Part shown: positions 8,283-15,959 of the stretch, one piece after another
How positions within the stretch are numbered: the stretch's first letter is position 1
How the letters are laid out: each line of letters begins with the position of its first letter
Source: Ruegeria profundi
Lineage (GTDB): Bacteria; Pseudomonadota; Alphaproteobacteria; Rhodobacterales; Rhodobacteraceae
Assembly (NCBI RefSeq): GCF_001507545.1
Contig: NZ_LQBP01000004.1
Location: 248,001 to 312,000, forward strand
Direction: 5' to 3'
DNA length: 64,000 bases
Program-made: the position numbers and the translations under genes
The notes under the pieces: model-generated
Seen by the model: only the letters and a program-made list of their open reading frames with translations
The model's database searches: none
What the model was told of the DNA's origin: nothing

Positions 8283-8987
8283 TTACGCAGGCAGGGTTGG
8301 CGCCCCCATATAGGCATGAATCTGATCGCGTTCAGCCTCTGACAGGCCCAAGGCCCCGGCCAGTTGCCTCAGGTAGGATGCCTCGGCCTCATTATCCAGA
8401 CGAATCGCCGCCAACGAGGTGGCATAGATCTGAGTCTTCATGGGTGCTCCGGAGTCAGCGGCAAGGCCCATCACATCAATCGGGGCGCTCAGTTGCTCTT
8501 GCACAAAAGCGCGCTCTTCGGCGCTGATGTCGTCACCCAGCTCTGCTAGGATTGTTTCCTTTTCATGCGCGTCCAATTCCCCATCTGCCTTGGCAGCCTG
8601 AATCATCGCGCGCAGCATCAGCTTGGCCTGCTCTTCCATGACAGCACCGCCCGGTGTGCCCTTGAAAACAGTTTCCATCATGTCCACCGTTTGCTGGCTT
8701 CCGGTCTTGGCGGCACTTTGCATGGCGTTCATGAGCCCACCCAACCCGGCCGCGCCCGCAGTGTTCGTCATTCCCAGTTTCCCCATCATGTCCTGCAGAC
8801 CAGCGGCCCCACCGGGCATTCCGAATTGCTCGGCCATTTTGCCAAGCTGATCCATGCCAAAGCCCCCTCCCGACCCCTGCATCATGTCTTGCAAACCAGC
8901 CATGCCGCCCATTTGCTTGTATTTCTCCAACCCCTTCGCGGCAGCAAATCCAACAGCAACCGAGGCAAGTGCTTTCATAAAACTCAT
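8283..8987 (-). CDS. DUF533 / TerB-like protein
   Basis: A 234-residue protein. Start ATG 8987 is preceded by GGGAGG. An N-terminal hydrophobic helix (ALASVAVGFAAAKGLE, about 5-20) is followed by a low-complexity Gly/Met/Gln region containing two related GLQDMM segments (about 30 and 63). The C-terminal half (from about residue 115) is a helical TerB-like domain: LMLRAMIQAAKADGELDAHEKETI, with the conserved acidic D-x-x-L-D-x-x-E pattern, ending LGLSEAERDQIHAYMG. This is the DUF533 layout. TerB folds are found in tellurite-resistance and stress proteins; the biochemical role is unknown. No ter gene lies beside it, though telA/xpaC homologues occur 10 kb away. Confidence 0.8.
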   Translation of the reverse strand: MSFMKALASVAVGFAAAKGLEKYKQMGGMAGLQDMMQGSGGGFGMDQLGKMAEQFGMPGGAAGLQDMMGKLGMTNTAGAAGLGGLMNAMQSAAKTGSQQTVDMMETVFKGTPGGAVMEEQAKLMLRAMIQAAKADGELDAHEKETILAELGDDISAEERAFVQEQLSAPIDVMGLAADSGAPMKTQIYATSLAAIRLDNEAEASYLRQLAGALGLSEAERDQIHAYMGAPTLPA

Positions 8988-9315
8988 GACAATCCTCCCG
9001 ACTTTCAAAGTATCTTAACTCATCCCAGCGGATGAAACTGAACCTAGATTTCCAATCTTCGCCCACGATAGGGGGTTTTAGACATCCAGATCAGACTATC
9101 CGAAACATGGCTGCGCGGCGGGGATTTCGAAAATCAGCCTGCAAACAAGCACTTCCCCGCACATATTGGCCCCGAAATTTGAACGGGCTGCGAAATCATG
9201 ATAAGTTCGTGTGAGTTTTTGGCCAGAAAAACCTTGTTGGGGTTCGGTCCGGAGGCATCACAGACAGGCAAACACCTCTGTCAGCAGAGTGTTAATGCAT
9301 GTTTTGGGGGCTATC
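8988..9315. other. Divergent intergenic region
   Basis: About 330 bp between the leftward DUF533 gene and the rightward DUF1326 gene. No RNA gene, repeat or convincing promoter was found. Open frames reading into the DUF1326 gene from 9211 lack a ribosome-binding site, whereas the chosen start has GGGGG just upstream. Confidence 0.45.
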
Positions 9316-9951
9316 ATGACCGAATGGGAAATTCAGGGCGAAGAACTTGCCAATTGCAACTGCAACTTCGGTTGCCCGTGTCAATTCAGTGTTCTTCCAT
9401 CCCACGGCAATTGTGAAGCAGTTGTCGTGTTCGATATCAAAACCGGTCATTATGGCGACACCGATCTTGCCGGGGTGAGGGCTGCCGGAGTCTACCACTG
9501 GCCGGGACCAATCCATGAAGGCAATGGCCAGATGCAGTTGATCGTGGACGAAGGCGCCAGCACCGACCAACGCGCGGCGATCGAGGCTATCATGAAAGGT
9601 GAAGACACCGACGAGATGGCAACCATGTGGTACGTCTTCAGCGCGATGGCACCGACCAAGCATGAAACGCTGTATGTTCCGATCGAACTTGACTGGAATC
9701 GGGACGAGCGCACGGGATACGCCAAGGTCTCAGGCGTTTTCGATGTCGAGGTCAGCCCAATCCCGCATATCGTCTCTGGCATGCCACACCGCGCCTCAAT
9801 CCACCTGCCCAACGGATTCGAATACCGCCATGCCGAGGCAGCCTCGGGCAGTGCCAAAACGACAGGTGGTGCAATCAGCCTGACCTTTGATGCGACGCAC
9901 GCCCATTTGGCGCATCTCAACTTATCAGGTCACGGCGTTCTTGGCGCTTGA
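9316..9951 (+). CDS. DUF1326 protein with cysteine-rich N-terminus
   Basis: A 211-residue cytoplasmic-looking protein of the DUF1326 family. It begins MTEWEIQGEELANCNCNFGC and continues PCQFSVLPSHGNC. The CNCNFGCPC cluster plus a further cysteine, all within the first 35 residues, looks like a metal- or cluster-binding or redox site. The rest contains conserved stretches (GVYHWPGPIHEGNG, QRAAIEAIMKGEDTDEMATM). The start is chosen by GGGGG six bases upstream. The gene is 12 bp before a DUF2182 membrane protein. That pairing recurs in proteobacteria, which suggests the two products work together, possibly in metal handling; no activity has been established to my knowledge. Confidence 0.85.
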   Translation: MTEWEIQGEELANCNCNFGCPCQFSVLPSHGNCEAVVVFDIKTGHYGDTDLAGVRAAGVYHWPGPIHEGNGQMQLIVDEGASTDQRAAIEAIMKGEDTDEMATMWYVFSAMAPTKHETLYVPIELDWNRDERTGYAKVSGVFDVEVSPIPHIVSGMPHRASIHLPNGFEYRHAEAASGSAKTTGGAISLTFDATHAHLAHLNLSGHGVLGA

Positions 9952-9963
9952 TCCGGCGCTGAC

Positions 9964-10800
9964 ATGGAAACGACCCCACCCCGCACCGGTGTAGTGGACC
10001 GAGTGCTGCGACGCGACAGCGGCATTGTACTGATCTGCGTTGCGGTGATCATTCTGGGGGCTTGCTGGTACACGGTTGCGGGCATCGGCATGAACATGAC
10101 CGCCATCGACATGACCAGAATGGCCGGACCCGTCGGCAACCCGATGCGGATGGCGTCCGAGGTTCGTTGGACACCGACCTATACCATCCTGATCTTCCTG
10201 ATGTGGTGGGTCATGATGATTGCAATGATGACACCCAGCGCGGCACCAACCGTGCTGTTGTTCACAGCTCTTAAACGCGTCGGACCAGATGCGGCGCGCG
10301 CCACAAGGCTCAGCCTGTATTTTCTGGCAGGCTATCTGGTGGCCTGGGGTGTGTTCAGTGCCATCGCAACAGCAGGTCAGTGGGGGCTGGAACTGATCGG
10401 ATTGTCAGATGGGCCGATGATGACCATCCGGTCGGAGGTCTTTGCGGGATGCGTGCTGATCGCTGCTGGGCTGTACCAGCTGTCCAGCCTGAAATCTGCT
10501 TGCCTACGCCATTGCCGCAGCCCTGCACGGTTTCTGGCCGAACACAACCGCCCCGGACCCTATGGCGCGTTTCGCACAGGTGCGTTGCATGGCGCGTATT
10601 GCCTGGGGTGTTGTTGGGCGCTGATGCTTCTTCTGTTCGTAGGCGGCGTGATGAACCTCTACTGGATTGTTGGAATCGCTATCTATGTCGCGCTGGAAAA
10701 GCTGCTGCCGCGCGCGCGCTGGCTGGTTCCACTGACCGGGGTGGCGTTGATCCTAGCGGGCCTCTGGTTGATTGCAAGGTCGGCAACCGCCGTTGGTTAA
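9964..10800 (+). CDS. DUF2182 predicted metal-binding membrane protein
   Basis: A 278-residue integral membrane protein of the DUF2182 family. Hydrophobic segments lie near residues 20-40, 72-98, 115-140, 157-172, 212-240 and 250-270. Candidate ligands are the methionine-rich stretch GIGMNMTAIDMTRMAG, the M-M-W-W-V-M-M-I-A-M-M-T-P segment in the second membrane span, and HGAYCLGCCWALM in a late span. The last is a hallmark of the family. It follows the DUF1326 gene by 12 bp and is almost certainly cotranscribed. The Met/Cys/His content points to copper or another soft metal, but this is inference. Confidence 0.85.
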   Translation: METTPPRTGVVDRVLRRDSGIVLICVAVIILGACWYTVAGIGMNMTAIDMTRMAGPVGNPMRMASEVRWTPTYTILIFLMWWVMMIAMMTPSAAPTVLLFTALKRVGPDAARATRLSLYFLAGYLVAWGVFSAIATAGQWGLELIGLSDGPMMTIRSEVFAGCVLIAAGLYQLSSLKSACLRHCRSPARFLAEHNRPGPYGAFRTGALHGAYCLGCCWALMLLLFVGGVMNLYWIVGIAIYVALEKLLPRARWLVPLTGVALILAGLWLIARSATAVG

Positions 10801-10869
10801 CAGACGCGGACAGGCCAAGGGACCCGGCCCAAGAAAGGGTCCCACTTCAAACTGAAACAGGAGGTCGAC

Positions 10870-11202
10870 ATGCCTATCTTCATTACCTACGCGTCCTATT
10901 CGCCAGAGGGTGTCAGGGGCATGCTGAAAAAACCCAAAGACCGCACTGCGCCCGTTCGCGCGTTGCTAAAAAAGATGGGGGGCAAGATGCTGGCGTTTTA
11001 TATGACCACCGGCGACAATGATGTTGTCGTTATAAGCGAAGCCCCCGATGGAACGGACGCCGTCGCCGTGGGCATGGCTGTTGCAGCCTCAGGCGCAGTG
11101 TCGAGGCTCGAGACTGTTCAGGCTTGGAAAGCGAAAGATTTTGCAGCCATCGCGAAAAAGGCAGCCAAACTGACCGGCGCTTACACGCCACCGGGTCGCT
11201 AA
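10870..11202 (+). CDS. GYD-domain protein
   Basis: A 110-residue protein of the GYD family (alpha-beta barrel, ferredoxin-like): PIFITYASYSPEGVRGM at the N-terminus, MGGKMLAFYMTTGDNDVVVISEAPDG in the centre, and VSRLETVQAWKAKDFAAI at the end. GYD proteins are small dimeric proteins of unknown function. AGGAGG eight bases upstream fixes the start. It lies 69 bp downstream of the DUF2182 gene in the same direction, so it may be the third gene of that unit. It converges on the RNase P RNA gene. Confidence 0.8.
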   Translation: MPIFITYASYSPEGVRGMLKKPKDRTAPVRALLKKMGGKMLAFYMTTGDNDVVVISEAPDGTDAVAVGMAVAASGAVSRLETVQAWKAKDFAAIAKKAAKLTGAYTPPGR

Positions 11203-11212
11203 TCAGGAAATA

Positions 11213-11612
11213 CGCGCGGAGGGCCTGTAAGCCGGATCTTGTTCCGGGGTTGCCCCCTTCGATGACCATTCCTCTAGGCCGTGCATTGCTGCGCGGCTCA
11301 AGCTGCCAACCCGGTCCCTCTCGGCCAAGACGCGCTTAGCGGCGGTATCGGCTTGCGCCGACCGGCCCGCGCGGGGACCCTATTTGGCATTGCTCCCGGT
11401 GGGGCTTGCCGTGCCGCCGCTGTTGCCAGCGGCGCGGTGGGCTCTTACCCCACCGTTTCACCCTTACCCCGGGCCGAAACCCAAGGCGGTTTGATTTCTG
11501 TGGCGCTTTCCGTCGGGTTGCCCCGCCCGGGCGTTACCCGGCACCGTTGTCTTGTGGAGTCCGGACTTTCCTCTCGGGCTTACACCCCAGCGGCCATCCG
11601 GCCCTCCGCGCG
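11213..11612 (-). ncRNA. rnpB: RNase P RNA (bacterial type A)
   Basis: About 400 nt on the minus strand. The 5' and 3' ends pair as helix P1 (CGCGCGGAGGGCC with GGCCCTCCGCGCG). The conserved cores are present: GAGGAAAGTCCGGACTCC (CR-I) near the 5' end, then GGGTAACGCCC, GGGTAAGGGTGAAACGGTG (CR-II/III), the GAGCAATGCCAAATAGG-type segment, and near the 3' end AACAAGATCCGGCTTACAGG (CR-V). This RNA is the catalytic subunit that matures tRNA 5' ends. It lies immediately downstream of the amidase gene in the same direction and converges on the GYD gene. Ends are set from P1 and could be off by a few bases. Confidence 0.95.
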
Positions 11613-11618
11613 AGGGAT

Positions 11619-11647
11619 CAATTATGCCTCATCTTTCAGCCGGTCAA
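11619..11647 (-). promoter_or_regulatory. rnpB promoter inside the end of the amidase gene
   Basis: On the minus strand TTGACC (11647-11642), a 17-base spacer and TAATTG (11624-11619) form a sigma-70-type promoter. Its predicted +1, about seven bases on, coincides with the first base of the RNase P RNA P1 helix. The -35 lies in codons near the end of the amidase gene and the -10 includes its TAA stop codon. Confidence 0.65.
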
Positions 11648-12386
11648 CGCCAAAACGTGCGCCAAGTTCACGCGCCATTGCCAGCTTATCCGGACCGAAG
11701 CCCCGGAATGCCGGAGCGAATCTCTGGCAAAACGCATCCAGCAATGACAGAGACGGCAGACCGTCGACAGTATAACCAAAGCGGGCAAGCTCGTTCCCAA
11801 ACTCTTTTAGTCGCTCTGGTGTAGCGTACCCTTCAACGGCCTCGGCTGCGTTGACCTCTGGCCAAACCGACAGGTTGGCACGCGCCAGTCTTTGCCAGTC
11901 GAACTTCCAACCGGGATCTTTCTTTCGGCTCGGCGCCATGTCGGAATGGCCGATTACGGCATCGGGTTCGATGTGCCATCTCGACATAATTTCAACGAGC
12001 AATTTCTCAAGCACCGTCATTTGCGGCTCGGAGAACGGATGATCTCCGCGGTTATCAAGCTCAATCCCAATCGAACGCGAATTGATATCGGTTCGCCCGC
12101 GCCAACTGCCCGCACCCGCGTGCCAGGCACGTTCTTCCTCGTTGACCATCTGCCACAGCGTCCCGTCCCCACCGATCAGATAGTGGGCCGAGACCTCGTG
12201 GGATGGATCACAAAGTCGATCCAGCGCGACCTGAGCGCTGTTCATCGCGGTATAGTGGATCACGACCATTGACGGCACTAAACCATCCCGACGCGGGCCG
12301 AAATTGGGCGAAGGGTGCCAGATCGGTGTCAGCGGTTCAGTTGCTGACGGCACTGCGAAACGGGCTTGGATCCCAGCTACACGCAT
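11622..12386 (-). CDS. N-acetylmuramoyl-L-alanine amidase (AmpD-like)
   Basis: A 254-residue type-2 amidase. Zinc ligands and catalytic features are visible: SMVVIHYTAM (about residue 40), EERAWHAGAGSWRGRTDINS (second histidine), SIGIELDN, and VIGHSDMAPSRKKDPGW with the third ligand and catalytic lysine region. The C-terminal 80 residues form a peptidoglycan-binding-like helical tail. It cleaves the stem peptide from anhydroMurNAc muropeptides and so belongs to wall recycling. No signal peptide is evident, which fits the cytoplasmic AmpD form. Start is uncertain: the ATG at 12386 lies behind GGGGATGG but overlaps the upstream gene by 50 bp; a GTG at 12353 is the alternative. Confidence 0.85.
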   Translation of the reverse strand: MRVAGIQARFAVPSATEPLTPIWHPSPNFGPRRDGLVPSMVVIHYTAMNSAQVALDRLCDPSHEVSAHYLIGGDGTLWQMVNEEERAWHAGAGSWRGRTDINSRSIGIELDNRGDHPFSEPQMTVLEKLLVEIMSRWHIEPDAVIGHSDMAPSRKKDPGWKFDWQRLARANLSVWPEVNAAEAVEGYATPERLKEFGNELARFGYTVDGLPSLSLLDAFCQRFAPAFRGFGPDKLAMARELGARFGVDRLKDEA

Positions 12387-13050
12387 ATCCATCCCCATCC
12401 GGATCAAGACCCTTGCGATCGCGCTGTGGACCACCGTTTGCCAGGAACTCAATCTGAGCCTGATCGGGCGACGGATACCGTGCGCAGTTGCGCTGCGCCT
12501 TGGCTTGCAGGTTGAACCCTGCACGGCTGTACAACTGGGTTCCCACCGGGTTCGACGTGTCCAGCGCGTATTGCACGATATTGGGTTGACCCTCCGCTCC
12601 GCGCTGCGGAACGGCAGTGGGTGTGACAACCTCGTAAGTCTGGCGATTCTGCTCGATCCGGGCCGCGTCCGACTCAATCGTGCGACGGCCCGAAACGGCT
12701 TCGAAATCCTGTTCGTCGGATATTCCCGTGTTGATGGGGTCTTCGACAGGAGACACGAGGGGAGTGATCGTGGCTTGCCCGGACGTGCTGGCCAATGCCG
12801 CTGCTGTTGCCGACGCGATATCCGCATTGTCACCGCTTGGCAGCGTTCCATCTGCACCGGGTGCGCCGAGCGGCTGTTCAGACACGTCAACCGGACCAAG
12901 CAGAGGGTTTCCAGTGAACCCCTGCCCCGCCAATTGCGCCTCACGTTGGGCCTGGTAAGCGGGCGTGTTGAAGTCCGTGCCACTCACGGGGGCCACCGTA
13001 TCACAGGCGGCCAACAATCCGATTGCGGGGATCAGAAGCGAAAAGCGCAT
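12337..13050 (-). CDS. Lipoprotein with C-terminal excalibur-like calcium-binding motif
   Basis: A 237-residue protein starting MRFSLLIPAIGLLAAC, with a lipobox and cysteine at residue 16. The middle is low complexity, Ala/Pro/Thr/Gln-rich, and probably disordered. The C-terminal 70 residues contain AQRNCARYPSPDQAQ and LDPDGDGYACSWDPSPFR. The latter is the DxDxDGxxC signature of excalibur-like domains, an EF-hand-type calcium loop with paired cysteines. It is likely anchored in the outer membrane or periplasm. It overlaps the amidase gene start, suggesting translational coupling and a shared role at the cell wall. Confidence 0.8.
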   Translation of the reverse strand: MRFSLLIPAIGLLAACDTVAPVSGTDFNTPAYQAQREAQLAGQGFTGNPLLGPVDVSEQPLGAPGADGTLPSGDNADIASATAAALASTSGQATITPLVSPVEDPINTGISDEQDFEAVSGRRTIESDAARIEQNRQTYEVVTPTAVPQRGAEGQPNIVQYALDTSNPVGTQLYSRAGFNLQAKAQRNCARYPSPDQAQIEFLANGGPQRDRKGLDPDGDGYACSWDPSPFRSAVSN

Positions 13051-13090
13051 CCAGCTGCTCCGTCTTGTGTTGTCTTGCCTGATGTCAGGA

Positions 13091-14578
13091 TTACCACCAT
13101 TTGGTCGGCTTGGCCACAAATCCGGCGGCGTTTTCGAGCGCATAGGCTGTGTTCAGCAGATCGCCCTCTTCCCACGGACGCCCGATCAGCTGCAGGCCAA
13201 GGGGCAAACCCTGCTTGTCGAGACCCGCAGGAACCGAAACACCCGGCAAACCGGCAAGGTTCACCGTCACGGTGAACACGTCGTTGAGGTACATCTGAAC
13301 CGGGTCCGCCTCGGTCATTTCTCCCAAGCCAAACGAGGCCGATGGCGTCGCCGGGGTCAGGATCGCATCAACACCCGCTGCGAAGGCATCCTCAAAGTCC
13401 TTTTTGATCAGTGTCCGCACCTTGCGCGCCCGGTTGTAATAGGCATCGTAGAAGCCTGCCGACAGAACGTAGGTTCCGATCATCACGCGGCGCTGCACTT
13501 CGTGGCCAAAACCCTCGGCGCGGGTCTTTTCATACATCTCGGTGATGCCGTCCCCCTGCGCCAACTGCGCCCGGCGGCCATAGCGGACACCGTCGTAGCG
13601 GGCGAGGTTCGAGGACGCCTCGGCCGGGGCAATCACGTAATAGGCAGGCAGCGCGTATTTGGTATGCGGCAATGAGATATCGACGATCTCGGCACCCGCA
13701 TCTTTCAGCATCTCCGCGCCATCGGCCCAAAGCTTTTCGATCTCGGCGGGCATGCCGTCCATGCGGTATTCCTTGGGGATACCGATTTTCTTGCCCTTGA
13801 TATCGCCGGTCAGCATCGCCTCGAAATTCGGGACAGCCAGTTCTGCGCTGGTGGAGTCTTTGGGATCGTGACCGCACATCGCCTCAAGCATAATGGCCGC
13901 GTCGCGCACGTTCTTGGTCATCGGACCAGCCTGATCCAGCGAGGACGCAAAGGCCACGATACCCCAGCGCGAGCAACGCCCGTATGTCGGCTTGATGCCT
14001 GTGATGCCGGTGAAGGCAGCAGGCTGACGGATTGAGCCGCCGGTGTCGGTGCCAGTTGCAGCCAGACACAGATCGGCAGACACCGCTGACGCAGACCCAC
14101 CCGACGAGCCACCCGGTGTCAGTTGAGCATCGTCGTTGCCGCGACGCCACGGGCTGACCGCGTTGCCGTAGACTGATGTCTCGTTGGACGAGCCCATGGC
14201 AAATTCGTCCATGTTCAGCTTGCCCAGCATGACGGCACCGGCATCGGCCAGTTGCTGCGACACGGTGGATTCGTATTCGGGCTTGAAGCCTTCCAGAATC
14301 TTCGAGGCCGCTTGCGACGGCACGCCCTTGGTGCAGAACAGATCTTTGATGCCGATTGGCAAACCGCACATCGACGGAGCATCACCACCCTTGATCCGCT
14401 CATCCGCAGCCTTGGCACGTTCCAAAGCAATCTCGGGCGTCTTGTGAACGAAGGCATTCAGCGCATCGGCAGCGTCAATCGCCGTGAGGCAGGATTCTGT
14501 CAACTCGACCGAGGTCACTTCACCCTTGCGCAGCGCGTCGCGGGCCTCGGCCAGGCCCAGTTTGTTCAGATCGCTCAT
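13091..14578 (-). CDS. gatA: Glutamyl-tRNA(Gln)/aspartyl-tRNA(Asn) amidotransferase subunit A
   Basis: A 495-residue amidase-signature protein. The Ser-cisSer-Lys triad is visible: GIKDLFC contains the lysine (about residue 77), and [19 protein letters not shown] with [16 protein letters not shown] contains the two serines (about 150-180). GatA hydrolyses glutamine to supply ammonia for transamidation of misacylated tRNA within the GatCAB complex. It starts with GGAG upstream and lies only 3 bp after gatC; gatB is not in the window. Length is normal for the family. Confidence 0.97.
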   Translation of the reverse strand: MSDLNKLGLAEARDALRKGEVTSVELTESCLTAIDAADALNAFVHKTPEIALERAKAADERIKGGDAPSMCGLPIGIKDLFCTKGVPSQAASKILEGFKPEYESTVSQQLADAGAVMLGKLNMDEFAMGSSNETSVYGNAVSPWRRGNDDAQLTPGGSSGGSASAVSADLCLAATGTDTGGSIRQPAAFTGITGIKPTYGRCSRWGIVAFASSLDQAGPMTKNVRDAAIMLEAMCGHDPKDSTSAELAVPNFEAMLTGDIKGKKIGIPKEYRMDGMPAEIEKLWADGAEMLKDAGAEIVDISLPHTKYALPAYYVIAPAEASSNLARYDGVRYGRRAQLAQGDGITEMYEKTRAEGFGHEVQRRVMIGTYVLSAGFYDAYYNRARKVRTLIKKDFEDAFAAGVDAILTPATPSASFGLGEMTEADPVQMYLNDVFTVTVNLAGLPGVSVPAGLDKQGLPLGLQLIGRPWEEGDLLNTAYALENAAGFVAKPTKWW

Positions 14579-14581
14579 GTC

Positions 14582-14869
14582 TTACTCCACCACTTTGGGG
14601 ACTGCGAAAAAGCCTTCGCGGGCGTCGGGGGCGTTCGCTAGAACCTTGTCCTGCTGGTTGCCATCGGTCACCACATCCTGCCGACGTTTCAGACGCATCG
14701 GCTCGACTGAAACCATCGGCTCCACACCCTCGACATCCACTTCGTTCAGTTGCTCGATGAACCCAAGGATGGTGTTGAACTCGGACGCCAGCGCAGGCAG
14801 CGCATCATCCTCGACCTTGATCCGGGCCAGTTTGGCCACCTTGGCGGCAGTGCTTTGGTCAATCGACAT
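14582..14869 (-). CDS. gatC: Glutamyl-tRNA(Gln) amidotransferase subunit C
   Basis: A 95-residue protein with the GatC pattern: [19 protein letters not shown] at the N-terminus, then [20 protein letters not shown] and a C-terminal [12 protein letters not shown], which threads between GatA and GatB. It stabilises the amidotransferase complex. GAGG sits eight bases before the ATG. It is the first gene of the gatCA operon. Confidence 0.96.
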   Translation of the reverse strand: MSIDQSTAAKVAKLARIKVEDDALPALASEFNTILGFIEQLNEVDVEGVEPMVSVEPMRLKRRQDVVTDGNQQDKVLANAPDAREGFFAVPKVVE

Positions 14870-15014
14870 CGGAAAACCTCATATGCGTTAGGGGGCGTTT
14901 ACCCGTCTGGTGGCCCGGTCGCAAGAGCGTGCAGTGGTGGATGTAGCCCCCTTGGGCTGGGAAGCGGCGGTCAACCATTCAAAATTGAATAACCTTTAAA
15001 CGTAAAAATAAACC

Positions 15015-15057
15015 GAACAGTTCAGTTTATTACTTGAAAAACTAAACTGTACTGTTC
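15015..15057. repeat. Large inverted repeat, probable operator
   Basis: GAACAGTTCAGTTTA (15015-15029) and TAAACTGTACTGTTC (15043-15057) are inverted copies matching at 14 of 15 positions, separated by 13 bp. The spacer contains TTGAAA, which could serve as a -35. Each arm holds an AACTGnnCnGTT-type half palindrome like sites bound by TetR-family repressors. It lies 40 bp upstream of the 52-residue exported peptide gene and on the far side faces gatC. No cognate regulator is encoded nearby. Confidence 0.6.
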
Positions 15058-15097
15058 ATTTCATCCCTATGGCACAGCCGAAACCCGGAGAAAGACA

Positions 15098-15256
15098 ATG
15101 AAATCCTTCCTGACCGCAGCCCTTTTGACCGCAACCATCCTTGGCACACCGGCCATGGCCTTTGGCGTCAGCACGCATAACTTGATCCCTAACCTTTCTT
15201 TCCCGACGTCCGACGCACAAACGGTCACTCAGGACTCCGCCAAAACTGGCAAATAA
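15098..15256 (+). CDS. Small exported peptide, unknown function
   Basis: A 52-residue frame preceded by CCGGAG eight bases before the ATG. It begins MKSFLTAALLTATILGTPAM, a classic Sec signal peptide with probable cleavage after AMA (about residue 21). That leaves a mature peptide of about 30 residues, rich in Ser/Thr/Asn/Gln and free of cysteine, ending SAKTGK. No family is recognised. Its ribosome-binding site, signal peptide and the operator-like repeat just upstream support it as a real, regulated gene. Confidence 0.6.
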   Translation: MKSFLTAALLTATILGTPAMAFGVSTHNLIPNLSFPTSDAQTVTQDSAKTGK

Positions 15257-15395
15257 GGGGACAACACGGCCGGGTCAGATTTCCCCACTGGCCCGGTCAG
15301 GATGCAATTGACTACTGCATCCGACAGAGCACACCGCTACGATGTGAAAAACTAAGCCGGACTGCATCAAGTCCGGCAATCCAACGGAGCGGAAC

Positions 15396-15959
15396 ATGAG
15401 CGCACGCAAACAAGCGGTTTTCGACGCAATAGATGCGGCCAATAAGCAAGACCCTAATCTTGAAGACAGCCAACCCGCCGAACTGCTTTATGGTCAGCGA
15501 ATGAGCGCGGAACTGGACAGGCTTTTCCCCGGCGCCTCAGAAACCTTGCAGATCGCCGCACGCGGCCAGCACGTGGAACGCTGGAAACTGGCGCGCAGCG
15601 AATACCCCGACGGTCGCGCGGGATACCTGGCCTGGCGCAAGGCGCAGGGTGTCCACCATGCCGAAGTCGTTGCAGAGATGATGACTCAGGCCGGCTACAG
15701 CGCGGAAGAGGCCGAATCTGCCTCACGTATGCTGCGAAAGCAGGGCATCAAACGCCATGATGATGTTCAGGCGCTGGAAGACGTTATCTGTTTCGTTTTC
15801 CTCAAGTGGTATTTCGCACCCTTCGCGAAAAAGCACTCCGCCGAGAAAATCCAGCGAATTGTTGAGAAAACTGCACGTAAAATGTCGGCAGATGGTCGGG
15901 CACGGGTTTTGGCTGAGTTCGATCTTCCGGACCAGCTTGCCGCGGCGTTTCAGGACTGA
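15396..15959 (+). CDS. DUF4202 family protein
   Basis: A 187-residue protein matching the DUF4202 family along its length: AIDAANKQDPNLEDSQ and ELLYGQRMSAELDRLFP at the N-terminus. Next come the histidine-containing LQIAARGQHVERWKLAR and YPDGRAGYLAWRKAQGVHH, then QALEDVICFVFLKWYFAPFA and EKTARKMSADGR. The pattern of conserved His, Arg and Asp residues in an all-helical protein suggests an HD-like metal-dependent hydrolase, but no activity is known to me. A hairpin (15356-15377) lies in its leader. Its end overlaps the convergent ceramidase-like gene by 10 bp. Confidence 0.8.
   Translation: MSARKQAVFDAIDAANKQDPNLEDSQPAELLYGQRMSAELDRLFPGASETLQIAARGQHVERWKLARSEYPDGRAGYLAWRKAQGVHHAEVVAEMMTQAGYSAEEAESASRMLRKQGIKRHDDVQALEDVICFVFLKWYFAPFAKKHSAEKIQRIVEKTARKMSADGRARVLAEFDLPDQLAAAFQD

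Noticed and set aside
8283..8987. Tellurite-resistance locus including the TerB-like gene
   Set aside because: The protein has a TerB-like domain, but no terA/C/D/Z gene is adjacent, and the telA operon is 10 kb away on the other strand; no evidence that they form one system.
12387..12983. Open frame extending the amidase by about 200 codons upstream on the minus strand
   Set aside because: It runs through the excalibur lipoprotein gene in another frame, has low-complexity Arg/Thr/Ser composition and no family similarity. The amidase fold starts only at its end.
15356..15377. Hairpin GCCGGACT...AGTCCGGC before the DUF4202 gene as a terminator
   Set aside because: Perfect eight-pair stem but no T-run on either strand. 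It is only noted as a leader hairpin.
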